From: Rebecca billardiae RCC1528
Taxonomy: Eukaryota > Haptophyta
Direction of reading: 5' to 3'
Assembly: GCA_965240325.2 (NCBI GenBank)
Contig: OZ251239.1
Coordinates: 434,001 to 498,000, forward strand
DNA length: 64,000 bases
Part shown: in pieces, positions 1-11,447 of the stretch
Numbering within the stretch: position 1 is the first letter of the stretch
Layout: every line of letters begins with the position of its first letter
The notes under the pieces: model-generated
The model's input: the letters and a program-made list of their open reading frames with translations, nothing else
Database searches by the model: none
Told to the model about the DNA's origin: nothing
Program-made: the position numbers and the translations under genes

Positions 1-1178
1 GGACGACATCCTTCGGCTCTACAACACAGTGCACATCCTCGTCGCGACGCCCGGAAGGCTGCTCGACCTGGCCAACAAGGGGGTGGCGCAGCTGCAGCAG
101 GTGGTGACCGTGGTGATGGACGAGGCGGACAAGCTCCTCTCGCCCGACTTCCAGATGCTCGTCGAGGGCATCTTTGACTACCTCCCGCCGCAGCGCCAAA
201 TCCTGTGCTACTCGGCCACGTTCCCGGTCAAGGTGAAGGACTTCAAAGACAAGTGGATGCGCAAGCCGTACGAGATCAACCTGATGGAGGAGCTCACGCT
301 CAAGGGTGCGCGCGCGCAACCGAGCGCGCGCGCGCCGAGCGAGCGCACGGGGCGCCGGAGCGGGCCGAGAGCGAGCGCGCGAGCGAGCGCGCGCCGTCGC
401 CGCGCGCGCGCCGCCGCCGCCCTCGGCCGAGCGCGCTCACACGCGCGACGCGCACGCGCCCCGCACCCGGCTGCCGCGCGCGCGCGCCGCGCGCGCGCAG
501 GCGTGACGCAGTACTACGCGTTCGTCGAGGAGCGGCAGAAGGTGCAGTGCCTCAACACGCTCTTCGCCAAGCTGCAGATCAACCAGTCGATCATCTTTTG
601 CAACTCGGTCAATCGCGTCGAGCTGCTCGCCAAGAAGATCACCGAGCTTGGATACTCGTGCTTCTACATCCACGCGAAGATGCTGCAGTCGCACCGCAAC
701 CGCGTGTTCCACGATTTCCGCAACGGCGCGTGCCGCAACCTCGTCTCCTCCGACCTCTTCACGCGCGGCATCGACATCCCTTCCGTCAACGTCGTGATCA
801 ACTTTGACTTCCCGCGATCGGCCGAGACCTACCTGCACCGCATCGGCCGCTCGGGGCGGTTCGGGCACCTCGGTGCGCGGCCGCGCGCGCGTGCGCGGCG
901 TGGCACACGGCGCGCGCGCGCAGTGCCGCGCGCTGCGCAGTCGCGCGCGGCGGCGGCGGCGGCCCCTGGGCGCACGTGTTGGGCTGGCGGTGCGCTCACG
1001 CGCGCGCTCCGCTGCGCCGCGCGCCCCTGCCTGCGCGCGCGCGCGCGCAGGCCTCGCGGTCAACCTCATCACCTTTGACGACCGCTTCAACCTCTATAAG
1101 ATCGAGAAGGACCTGGAAACGACGATCCAGCCCATCCCGCCCACCGTCAACCCGGAGCTGTACGCGTTCAGCGGCTAG
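1..1178 (+). CDS. DHH1: DEAD-box RNA helicase DDX6/Dhh1/Me31B, 3' part, three exons
   Basis: This is the C-terminal 267 residues of a Dhh1-type helicase; the gene starts upstream of the window. Exons are 1-305, 501-872 and 1051-1178 (codon phase starts at base 2; stop TAG at 1176-1178). Visible helicase motifs, in order, are ATPGR (Ib), DEAD (II), SAT (III), IIFCNS (IV), [10 protein letters not shown] (V) and [10 protein letters not shown] (VI). The ending with [10 protein letters not shown] is characteristic of the DDX6 subfamily. Known members act in cytoplasmic P-bodies in translational repression and decapping-dependent mRNA decay. The Q motif and Walker A (motif I) lie outside the window. 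Both introns split a Gly codon after its first base, begin GTGCG and end GCGCAG. Splicing restores the family sequence exactly (LKG-VTQYY and HLG-LAVNL), so the exon model is strong. Confidence 0.95.
306..500 (+). other. DHH1 intron (195 bp), almost purely G and C
   Basis: The intron starts GTGCGCG and ends GCGCGCAG. It is dominated by alternating GC steps, like the second intron at 873-1050 (178 bp). Both happen to be open in the helicase frame or nearly so, which makes naive ORF calls read straight through them. The Dhh1 protein family has no residues here. Confidence 0.9.
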
Positions 1179-4100
1179 CGGGCGGCGGGCCGCGCGGCGG
1201 CCAGGCCGACGCGCGGCGCAGGCGGCGCCGGGCGCGAGCCGTGGGCGCGCCGGGCCGGGCGTCGGTGGGCGCGTCCCCGCGCACCCCTTGCGGGGCGTGC
1301 GGGGTGCGCCCGCCGCGCGCGCCCGGCTGCGCGCGCGCGCGCGCCCGCGGCCGGCTGCGCACACGCCCGCACGTGGAAGCCTCGCGTGCGCGGCGCGCGC
1401 ACAGCCGGCCGCGCGCTGCCTGCGCGCACGCGCGCGGCCCAGCCGCCGCCCGCCGCTGCTGCACACCAAACCTCCCATCCTCCTCCACGTCCACGCGTCC
1501 ACGCTGCACGCGCTCACGGCTCGCACCCGCTGCAAGTCGCGCGCGTGCGCGCGCGCGCGCACCGACTGCGGTGCGCGCGCGCGCGCGGCTGGTCAGGCTA
1601 GCCACGCGCCCTGGGCGCTCGCGCGCGCGCTCACTGGGCGCGCGCGAGCTCCCAGGCGTGCGGTATCGGCCCGGCCGTACGGCCTCTTCACGCGCCGCCG
1701 GCGGCGCAGCGCATGCGCGCGCACTCGTGCGCGCGCGCGCTCCGCGCCCGCCCGCGGCGGCCTACTATGGCCTCCATGCTGTCCGTCCTTTTCTTTTTCT
1801 TTTCTTTTCTTCTCTTCTCTTTTTGCTCGTCGTCTTCGTGCCTCGGCTGCTGCTCGCCGCCGCGCCTTCTCCCATCCGCATCGCACGCTTCGTCGCCGCT
1901 CGACCTCGCCCGAAGCTCCGCACGCCACCCGCGCTCACCCCACGACCAGAGCGCTTTCTGCTCGAGCGCGCCCGCGCGGCGCCGCCGGCGCCATCCGGTG
2001 CCGGCCCGCCCGCTCGCGCCCTCGACCGCTGCGGCACCCGCGCTCGGCGATGCCCGCACGCGCCGCGGCCGCCGGCGCGGCCGTGGCGGTGCGGGCCGCA
2101 GCCGCGGCCTTGCTCGGCGAGCCGCCTCGGCCTCGGCGCCTCGCCAGCTCGCTCCGCTGCGCCGCGCTGCGCGCACGGCGCACGGCGGCCCTGGCCACAA
2201 CGCTCGCGGCGTGGCGCTCGCCGCCCGCTCGCGCTGCTGCGCGAGCGCGCGGCTGCTGCCGCCGCTCGGTGCCCGCTGCCGCACCCGCCACGCGCCGCAC
2301 CCTCGCCGGCAGCTGCCGCACCCGCACACCCCCGTGCCCATCCATGCCAGTGTCCATCCTCCGCACACCCAGCACACTGCTGCACCCAGCACACTGCTGC
2401 TCTGCACACTGCTGCTCTGCACACTGCTGCTCTGCACAGCACAGCACGGCGTCGCGCCGCACGGCGCGCGCGCCGCTGCGCTCCGACCGACCGCTGCCCA
2501 GCACGCGGATCACACGGGCAGCAGCCGCAGCTGCGGACGTGCCCAGCCGCACCGCCGCGGACCACGCGCGTGCCTAGCGTGCGCGTGCGCGCGCGTGCGC
2601 ACGCCGCACCGAGTGGCCTCGCACGCGGCGCGCGGCGGGCGCTGTGTGCTGCCCGCGGCTTGTGCCACCTAGGTCTGGAGCAGCTCCGGAGCAGCCTCGC
2701 CCACGGGCGTGTGCCGCACGCACCGCCCAAGCCGCTTGGTTGGCGCGCCGCGGCGCGGGCGCGCTGCCGCCGCCCAGGGCGTCGCACCGCACCGCTCCGT
2801 GCGGCCGCCCTTGCCGGGGCCGCCGCCGGGGCGCCGGGTGACGATGCCGGCGGCGTGCCGCGTGCGCCCTGCCCTGCCCTGCACGCCGTGCCAACGGCGC
2901 TGCGCACGCGTGGCTTCGGCAGTTGAATCGCACCACTCGCGCGGCGGCGGCACGCGGCGGCGCGCGGCGCTCGCGACGGCGCGGCCACGGCGGGCCGCGC
3001 CGCGCCACGCGAGCGCGGGCCGGACGGCGCGTGTCCTTGCCGCCGCCTCCGACCCCTCTGCTCCGCCGCCGCCGCCGCCGCCGCCATCATCGCACGCTGC
3101 CGAGGCTGCGCTGCGTCGCCAGCCTCATCGCTGCTTATGGCGCGCCGCGGTGCGGTGGTGCCGCAGCGCGTGCCGCACCGCGGCCCGCGCCACGCCCGCC
3201 TCCTCCGAGCACCGCTGCCCAGCACCGCCCTCGCCGCCCTCGCCCACGTTGCCGGCGCTGTGCGCGCCGAGTGCGGCGCCAGCGCGCGCCGACCGCCGAC
3301 CGCGAGAGGCCTCGACGGGGGCGACGTCCCTCACACGCCGGCGGGCGCGCCCTGCGCCGGCTCTCTCGGCGCCAGGGCGCCGCGTCACGCCCGCACCGGC
3401 ACGCTCCGAGCGCGGCCGCGCATGGCCGCGCGCACCGTCGCCTGCGCTGCGGGCGGCGGCGTCCGCCACACGAGCGCGCTCGGCCGACGCGGCTGTGGCC
3501 GAGCGTTGCGTTGCGCGCCGTCCTCTCGCCGCGCTCACAACACGCGTGCGCGCGCGGCACGGCCGCTGCGAGCCGCCGAGCGCCGGCGCGGTGCGCTCGC
3601 GCGCGCGCAGCTGTCGCGCGCTGCTGGCGGGGCGGTCGCCGCTGCGGCTGCCTGTGGGCTCAGCCTGCCGCCTTCGCCCGCGCCCGCCCCGCTCGCCTTT
3701 GCCTCCGACCGGCGCGGCGGCGGGCGCGCCTCCCCGACGGGGTGCGTCTCCCGCGGCCGCTGCCGCCACACGTCGCCTCCGCCTTCGCCGCCTCCCTCCT
3801 ACCCACGCCCACCGCTCGAATCAAACGCCTCCGCCGTCGCCCTGCCTCCCGCCACGCCTCCGCGCCACTGCCGCCGCCCCGGCGCAGTGCGCGCCATCGC
3901 CGCCGCCGCTGCACAGCCGCCGCCGCCTGGCCGCCGCCGCTGCCCTCGGCAGCAGCCGAGGGCAGCCGAGTTGTCGGCTGCGGCCGGCGCGCCACCGCCT
4001 CACTCGCTCTCGCGCCGTGGGCGCCTGTGGGCGCTCTTGCGTGCACCGCCTGCGCAACCAAGCGCCCGCGGGCCTCCGCGCGCGCTCCCGCCGCCGCCGT

Positions 4101-5040
4101 GCCGCCCGCTGCCTCGACTCCGGTCGGCACCGCCGCCGCAACCACCTCCACCGCCACCACCTCCGCCATCGCCGCGCACGCACCGCGTGCGCGCGCCGGC
4201 CATGCGCGCACGTCGGCGAGCGCGCGCGCGCGCGCGCGCTCTGTGTGGCCAGCCGGATTCTGGCGCGGCCGCACAGCGCGCCGCGCGCGCGCCGCCACGC
4301 GCTACGTGCTGCCCGCCGCCGCCTCTCGCATCACGCCGCCACCGCACTCCGACAAGATTCCCGTCGTCGTCGTCATCGCACCGCCGGCGCTCGCGGCTGT
4401 CAAAAGCCGCGCCGCCGACGCCGCCGCCGCCGCCGACTACCGCCTCTCCTCCACGGCTCCCGCCGCGCGTGGCGCGCGGCGCACACCCTGCTGTGCGGCG
4501 CGCGCCACCCGCTCGCTCGCCCTTCCCCCCGACCTGCCCTTGCCTCGACCATCCCCTCGTCCTCCTCCTGCGCTACTCGAGTCGCGGAAGGACAAACAAC
4601 ACCACATCCGCCGCCCGTGCGCCCAGCCAGCCGTGGGCGCACCCGCCGCGCGGCGCGCCGCGGTCAGTCCGCCGCACCGGCGCGCCGCCCATTGGACCTG
4701 AGCGCTGCTCAGGCACAGCTGCTGTGCTGGCTGTGGCGGGCCGGCGGGCGTCCGGTCGCGGCTGGTGCCGGCCGTCCGCACGTCGGCGGTCGCGCGGGCT
4801 CGGCTCGGACCAAGCGGCGCACTCCGCGCTCAGGGTCCGACCTTGACGGGCGTACGCGGCCACGCCTGACGCCACATGCTGGGGCCATCTGCGGTCGTCT
4901 TGCAGTGAGCTGCTACGATCCACGGATGCTCAGTGCTCAGTGGCACTGGCAGACCGTTGACTCGGACGAAACGGCTGCTGCATGGCGCTACTGCTGGCTG
5001 CATCATCGCTGCCATCATGCGGCCCTGCGGCCATCCGGGC
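1179..5040. other. GC-saturated low-complexity intergenic region, no supportable gene
   Basis: This 3.9 kb is composed largely of alternating GCGC and CCG/GCC triplet runs. Open frames of several hundred codons occur in almost every frame on both strands, because stop codons are rare at this composition. Their translations are Arg/Ala/Pro-rich, without a recognisable domain. A pyrimidine-rich tract lies near 1789-1830, and CCG-rich plus-strand bias runs from about 3000 to 4560. I see no motif, start context or splice-restored family match that supports a gene. Confidence 0.6.
2391..2435. repeat. 15-bp tandem repeat, three exact units
   Basis: The unit ACACTGCTGCTCTGC occurs three times without change. 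A degenerate unit precedes it at about 2374-2390. It is a CTG-rich minisatellite in the noncoding stretch downstream of the helicase gene. Confidence 0.85.
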
Positions 5041-6742
<1,702 letters not shown>

Positions 6743-7990
6743 TTATGCGCGGCGCGAGAGCAGCGCGAAGCCGGCGATACCAACGGCGGCGACCCCCGCC
6801 GCGGCGAGCGCCCACTGGCGCGCCGACTCGGCGCCGTCGGCCCTGCTGCCGCCGCCCGCGTTGAGCACAGACGCGTGGCGCGCGCGCTGCCGCTCCGGCT
6901 TGGGCATGCCTGGCACGAGTGGCTCGAGCGGCGCGTAGAACGAGCCGAGGTCGATCGAGCGGTAGACGACGGCGTCGTCGGAGCCGTCCCCGCCGACGAA
7001 GCCTCCGCCCTCCTTCGGGGCCGCCTCAAGCCACGGCACCTCGAGCGCTTCGTCGATGGTCATGCGCGCCGCCGGCTCGATGCGCAGCAGCCCGTCCATC
7101 AGCTCCTGCACGGCCGGCGAGAACGGGCACTCTCGCGAGTACATGGAGAAGACGAGCTGGCACGTGTTCCGCTTGCCCTGCGCCTGCTCGGCCTGCAGCT
7201 TGCGGAACCGCCAGTCGCGCGAGTCCGCCACGTCGATCGGGAAGAAGCCGGACAGCATCGTGAAGAGGCACACACCGGCGCTCCATGCGTCGGACGGCGG
7301 GCCGGCGTACCCGCGCGACTTGCGCACGAGCACCTCGGGCGCGACGTAGGACTGCGAGCCGACGACGTCGCGGAGGAGGGCGTTGGGGTTGATCGGCCGC
7401 CCCGACGCGTCGACGGCGAGCTCGGCCGCCAGCCCAAAGTCGGCGAGCTTCACCGTGCAGCCGTCCTCGGAGAGCAGCGCGTTCTCGAGCTTCACGTCGC
7501 GGTGGATCACGCCGCGGTTGTGCAGGTGGCGCAGCCCGGTGAGCAGGCCGCGCATGTACACGGCGGCGTTGGGCTCCGGGACGCGGCCGAAGTCGGTCAG
7601 CCGGTCGAACAGCTCGCCGCCGTCGCACAGCTCGAGGAACACGTACGCGGTCCCCGACGGACCGATCGGGCTGAGCCGCGTCACGTCCGCGTCGTCCGCG
7701 CGCGCGATGTGCACGTCCAGGCAGCGGAGCACGTTGACGTGCGGCTCCGAGTTGGCCTGGCGCATGATGCGCACCTCGCGCATCACCGTCCGCTCGTCCG
7801 TCTTGCCCACCGGCCGCAGCTGCATGATCTTCACGGCGACATCGACGCCGCGCCGCACGTCCCTCGCGACGCGGACCTCTGCAAAGCCGCCGCAGCCCTT
7901 GACCTCGGCCTTGGGGGGGATGAGGTACTCGCGCTCGCCGTCGACGACGATGCGCACCTCCTTCTCGAATGGCACTGCGAGGTGCATCAT
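6743..7990 (-). CDS. Serine/threonine protein kinase with C-terminal membrane anchor
   Basis: The single-exon, 415-residue protein has a complete eukaryotic kinase domain. It shows a glycine-rich loop around residues 32-39 (GCGGFAEV), VAVK with the ATP-binding Lys54, the catalytic loop HRDVKLEN with Asp165, DFG at 184-186 and APE at 217-219. All residues needed for phosphotransfer are present, so it should be active. The domain resembles the CAMK/SNF1-like group, but I cannot place it more exactly. Residues about 393-412 form one hydrophobic helix followed only by SRRA, the architecture of a tail-anchored protein, so the kinase would face the cytosol from a membrane such as ER or the outer envelope of an organelle. 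It is transcribed divergently from the EF-hand gene at 8356. The start is the first of two adjacent Met codons. Confidence 0.9.
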   Translation of the reverse strand: MMHLAVPFEKEVRIVVDGEREYLIPPKAEVKGCGGFAEVRVARDVRRGVDVAVKIMQLRPVGKTDERTVMREVRIMRQANSEPHVNVLRCLDVHIARADDADVTRLSPIGPSGTAYVFLELCDGGELFDRLTDFGRVPEPNAAVYMRGLLTGLRHLHNRGVIHRDVKLENALLSEDGCTVKLADFGLAAELAVDASGRPINPNALLRDVVGSQSYVAPEVLVRKSRGYAGPPSDAWSAGVCLFTMLSGFFPIDVADSRDWRFRKLQAEQAQGKRNTCQLVFSMYSRECPFSPAVQELMDGLLRIEPAARMTIDEALEVPWLEAAPKEGGGFVGGDGSDDAVVYRSIDLGSFYAPLEPLVPGMPKPERQRARHASVLNAGGGSRADGAESARQWALAAAGVAAVGIAGFALLSRRA

Positions 7991-8355
7991 CGCACGCGGC
8001 GGGCTCGCGCGCGCGTCGCAGGCGTTTGTTGTTCACCAGCAGCGACGCCTTGGGACGTCTCGGCCTCTCGGGACTTGGCGGCCGCAAGCAGACAGGTCTT
8101 TGGCCAAAAATGGTCCGGAACTCCGGGTCCTGATCGTCGTCGGTGTATGGGGGTAGGCAGGCACCCGCTCGCTGGGTCGCAAATCGATGTTGATTGTTGG
8201 ATAGATCTCACAAACACGTCACAAAGAGCGCGTCTGTAACTAAAAGCTAAAAACCGGCCCGGGCGCTTGCTGGCGTTGCCGCAGCAGCAGGCGGCCTCGC
8301 TGGGCGTGAGCCCTCCTCAGCCGGGCTCGCGGCGCCGGCGCCGCGATCTGGCGCC
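7991..8355. promoter_or_regulatory. Divergent intergenic promoter region
   Basis: These 365 bp separate the start codons of the minus-strand kinase and the plus-strand EF-hand membrane protein, so promoters for both must lie here or overlap the genes. A less GC-rich patch is visible at about 8165-8252. No TATA box or other element can be named with confidence. Confidence 0.45.
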
Positions 8356-10554
8356 ATGGCGACGAAGCCCACGCAGCCCAAGCCGTACTCGGAAGGGCTG
8401 TACGATGCCTACCGAACGGCCGCACGGGCGGGCTCCCTCGCCTACCACACCGCGGAGGGCGTCGTGCGCGTGACCGACCACGCGGTCAAGGTGACCGACC
8501 GCGCGATCCGCAAGAACTACGTGCAGGGCCTCACGGAGGAGCAGGTGGAGAAGATCCGCGCGCTGTACGAGAAGGGGGACGTGCGCAAGGACGGCACGCT
8601 CGACAAGGTCGAGCTCCGCGTCGCGCTGCACAAGCTCACCCACCACTGGCTGACGGCGAGGCAAATGAACGAAGTGTGGATGGAGGTCGACCGCGACCAG
8701 TCGGGCACGATCTCGTTCGACGAGTTCCTGCTGCACGTGGGGCCGATGCTGTACCCGCCCGCGACGTACACGATCATGCGCAAGGCCGCCGAGCGCGCCA
8801 CACAGGTGCGCGACGCCGCCTCCAAGCAGATCGAGGAGACGACCGCGGCGGCGATGGAGGCATCTCTCGACCTCGTCTGGCCGCAGATCGAGGAGGCGGT
8901 GTCGGTGGGGATCGTCGACCAGGACATGCCGCGGGTGATGCAGCTGTCGGTCACGAAGCTGCTCGAGTCGGTGATGCGCGACCTCAAGATCGAGGTGAAG
9001 GAGATCGCCTCCAAGACGCTGCGCGCGATCCCGCAGCCGCCTGTGATGCACAACTACATCAACCCGGTCTACAGGCTGCTGCGGCGCGCGCGCGGCTGGT
9101 TCTTGTACACGCTCTTCCCGTACGACCGCACGGTGTGGGTGCAGCTGCGCAACCCGGCGTTCGTCGTGCTCAAGACCCTCTCGCTCCTCCCCATCTTCGG
9201 CATCCAGCCCTCCTTCTTCATCCTGCAGTTCCTGCTGATGGAACATTGGGACGAGTACCAGTTGGTGCACTTCATCCTGCTCTTCAAGGGTGAGCGAGTG
9301 GGCACAGGGAGCGGCGCACACACCCGCAAGCAGCGCGCGAGCACGCACGCACCGAGCGCACGCGCGAGCACGCGCAAGCACGCACGTGCACGCGCGGGAC
9401 ACGGAGCGCGGGCGCGGCGCAGGGGCGTGGCGGCGAGCGGGGCGGCACGGCGGGGCGCGTGTCTGCGCGCGCTGCGCGATGCCACGCGCGGCGCTGCGCG
9501 CGGACGTGACGCCCACGCCCCCTTGCGCCGCGCGCAACGCGACGCACGCGCGCGCGCTCTCGCCCGTCCAGGCTCGCAGTTCTTCTCGATCGGGCTGCTG
9601 CAGCTCACCGTCGGCGCGGCGCTCTACTTTGCGTACGGCGGATCGACGTCCTTCTTCCCGTGGCCGCGCGCTGACGACTATCGCACGTACCTGTTCGCGT
9701 CGCAGATCTTCGTCGTGTGGGTGGCGTTCATCCTGCTGCCCTACTCGAAGGAGAAGGGGCGGAAGCACAAGGTGGTCGAGACGCGCACGCGCGAGGCGGG
9801 GCACGACGACACGCTGCCGATCGGCACGTGCTGCGGCTTTGACGTTTACGAGAAGCGAGGCGGCCGGCTGCGTGTGTTCCTCGTGTACGATACGATCGTC
9901 TTCTGCTTCTGCCTCGCGCTCACGCTCGCCGTCGCGTACGGCACGCGCGTCGGCCCCGTGGGCAGCCTCGCGTGGCGGCAGCGCATGGACGAGACCGTGT
10001 ACTGGACCAAGACGATCTACGGCCTGATGTCGTTTCCGTTCATGTTCTTCATGGTGCCGCTGCTCGGCTCCCTGTTCACGCACACGCTGCCGTCGGGGTA
10101 CACACCCTACGGCAAGTGCGTGCCCGTGCTCGACTCGCAGCTGATGGCGCGCAAGGCGGAGGAGCGGCGCACCGAGCGCGAGATGCGCCACGCCGAGCGC
10201 TACCTGCGCGGCTCGCCCGTCAAGAACGCCGCGGTGGCCGTCGGGATGGGCGGCGCCGCGCGCGCGGCGGGCGACGTGATGCCAGCGAATCTGGACTTTC
10301 AGAAGCAGCTCGCCAAGGAGGAGCGCGAGAAGGAGGACAAGGTGCGCAAGCTGCAGGAGCGCCGGGACAAGGAGAAGCGCGAGCAGGCGAGGAAAGCGGA
10401 GCAGCGGCGCAAGCTGCAGGAGACCAAGAACAAGGCGGAGGAGACGAAGCGTATGGCGCAGGAGAAGGCGGCGCAGCTCCAGCAGCAGGCGGCGAGCATG
10501 GCCGGCGGCAAGCCCGGCTCTGCGGAGAAGCCGGACCCGAGCGCCAAGGTCTGA
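8356..10554 (+). CDS. EF-hand multi-pass membrane protein with C-terminal coiled coil
   Basis: Two exons, 8356-9289 and 9572-10554, give 638 residues. The 282-bp intron has donor GTGAGC and acceptor CCAG; its length is a multiple of three without stops, so an unspliced frame would read 732 residues. Two Ca2+-binding EF-hand loops are visible at residues 75-86 (D-x-R-x-D-G) and 112-123 (DRDQSGTISFDE); the second is canonical. After an amphipathic helical stretch come about five hydrophobic segments, near residues 275-300, 317-335, 350-369, 413-435 and 459-480. The tail, about 552-620, is a Lys/Glu/Gln-rich coiled coil. A calcium-responsive membrane role is an inference from this layout. I do not recognise the family. 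It shares a divergent promoter region with the tail-anchored kinase. Confidence 0.85.
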   Translation: MATKPTQPKPYSEGLYDAYRTAARAGSLAYHTAEGVVRVTDHAVKVTDRAIRKNYVQGLTEEQVEKIRALYEKGDVRKDGTLDKVELRVALHKLTHHWLTARQMNEVWMEVDRDQSGTISFDEFLLHVGPMLYPPATYTIMRKAAERATQVRDAASKQIEETTAAAMEASLDLVWPQIEEAVSVGIVDQDMPRVMQLSVTKLLESVMRDLKIEVKEIASKTLRAIPQPPVMHNYINPVYRLLRRARGWFLYTLFPYDRTVWVQLRNPAFVVLKTLSLLPIFGIQPSFFILQFLLMEHWDEYQLVHFILLFKGERVGTGSGAHTRKQRASTHAPSARASTRKHARARAGHGARARRRGVAASGAARRGACLRALRDATRGAARGRDAHAPLRRAQRDARARALARPGSQFFSIGLLQLTVGAALYFAYGGSTSFFPWPRADDYRTYLFASQIFVVWVAFILLPYSKEKGRKHKVVETRTREAGHDDTLPIGTCCGFDVYEKRGGRLRVFLVYDTIVFCFCLALTLAVAYGTRVGPVGSLAWRQRMDETVYWTKTIYGLMSFPFMFFMVPLLGSLFTHTLPSGYTPYGKCVPVLDSQLMARKAEERRTEREMRHAERYLRGSPVKNAAVAVGMGGAARAAGDVMPANLDFQKQLAKEEREKEDKVRKLQERRDKEKREQARKAEQRRKLQETKNKAEETKRMAQEKAAQLQQQAASMAGGKPGSAEKPDPSAKV
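9290..9571 (+). other. Intron of the EF-hand membrane protein gene (282 bp)
   Basis: Donor GTGAGCGAG and acceptor CGTCCAG flank a GC-rich interior whose translation is Arg/Ala-rich. That composition breaks a hydrophobic segment (residues LLFK to GSQFF) that becomes continuous after splicing. It splits a Gly codon after its first base, as in the helicase introns. Confidence 0.85.
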
Positions 10555-10900
10555 CCCGCCGCCCTCGCGGGCAGCACTCGCCATCCGTGTGCGACGTGCG
10601 CGCGCAGCTGGCCCCAAAGCTCCCTCTCACATCGGCGGCGGCGCGGCCAGGAGCGCGCGGGCGCTCGGTCCCGCCCCCGCCTGCACGATCTGGTTGGTCC
10701 TACTACACTATGCATCATGCATCAGTCACCATAAGCATCGTCATGCACGTCCGACGACATCGTTACCCCGACGCCGGGCGGGCCGACGCGCACGGCCCTC
10801 GTCCGATCTGGGGCCGCTATTTAAAGGCGCCCGCACACTCGGCCGTACCGAGCAGGCCGCGGGGCCCGACAGCATTTATTATAATAATAAAAAGTGTTTA
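10555..10900. other. Intergenic sequence downstream of the EF-hand gene
   Basis: GC-rich at first, becoming mixed, with a short ATAATAATAA tract at about 10878-10890. I see no gene, RNA or repeat unit here. Confidence 0.5.
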
Positions 10901-11059
10901 CATGGCCGGCGGTTAGCAGGGCGGAGCGCGTCAGCGTGGAGCCCGCAGTGCGGGCCCTCGGACCACGTTTCAAAAAGATCTTTGATCATCATCAAATAAA
11001 GAAAAAAGGGATGACGTGGCCGCGGCGATTTTCATTCAGGGCCACGGGTCGGTGGAGAC
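10901..11059. repeat. Left part of tandem-repeat unit 0, interrupted by the hAT-like element
   Basis: This matches the 3' portion of the units at 15388-16210 and 16211-17149: the CGTGGAGCCCGCAGTGCGGGCCC block, the AAGATCTTTGATCA block, and GCGATTTTCA followed by GGTGGAGACC. The unit continues after the inserted element at 15327-15387. Unlike the later units it lacks the two inverted 47-57-bp arms. Confidence 0.75.
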
Positions 11060-11070
11060 CAGGGCTGGGA

Positions 11071-11185
11071 GTTCGTGATCACGACTCACGTGAGCGTGAT
11101 ATCAGTGAATAATTATCACGGCGTGATCACGTGACACGTGATCACGTGACGCGTCACGTCGGCAATGGGTCCGTCACGTGACAGC
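11071..11185. repeat. Subterminal CACGTGA motif cluster, left end of the hAT-like element
   Basis: Multiple overlapping copies of CACGTGA, GTGATCACG and their complements occur within about 110 bp of the left end. A matching cluster lies near the right end, at about 15229-15296. Confidence 0.7.
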
Positions 11186-11447
11186 AGTCCGGTAGTCATG
11201 GTGTGCACCCGGACAGCCCCCGGGCCCGAGGCCGGGGCAGTGCGCGCCTGAGGCGCGGGCCGGCGGGGCGGCGGCGCCGACTCGCCGGGTCCTCGACGAG
11301 CCAAGGCGGGTTCGCGGCAGCAGTGAGTGAGTGCGCGCGAGCTGGCTGGCCAAGTTGATGGCTCGGCAGGCGAGCCTCATGCAGGTCTTCAAAGACGGGG
11401 CTGCTGACCGCGACTAGTGGTCGGAGTGCAGCTGTCTAGCGTCTTAA

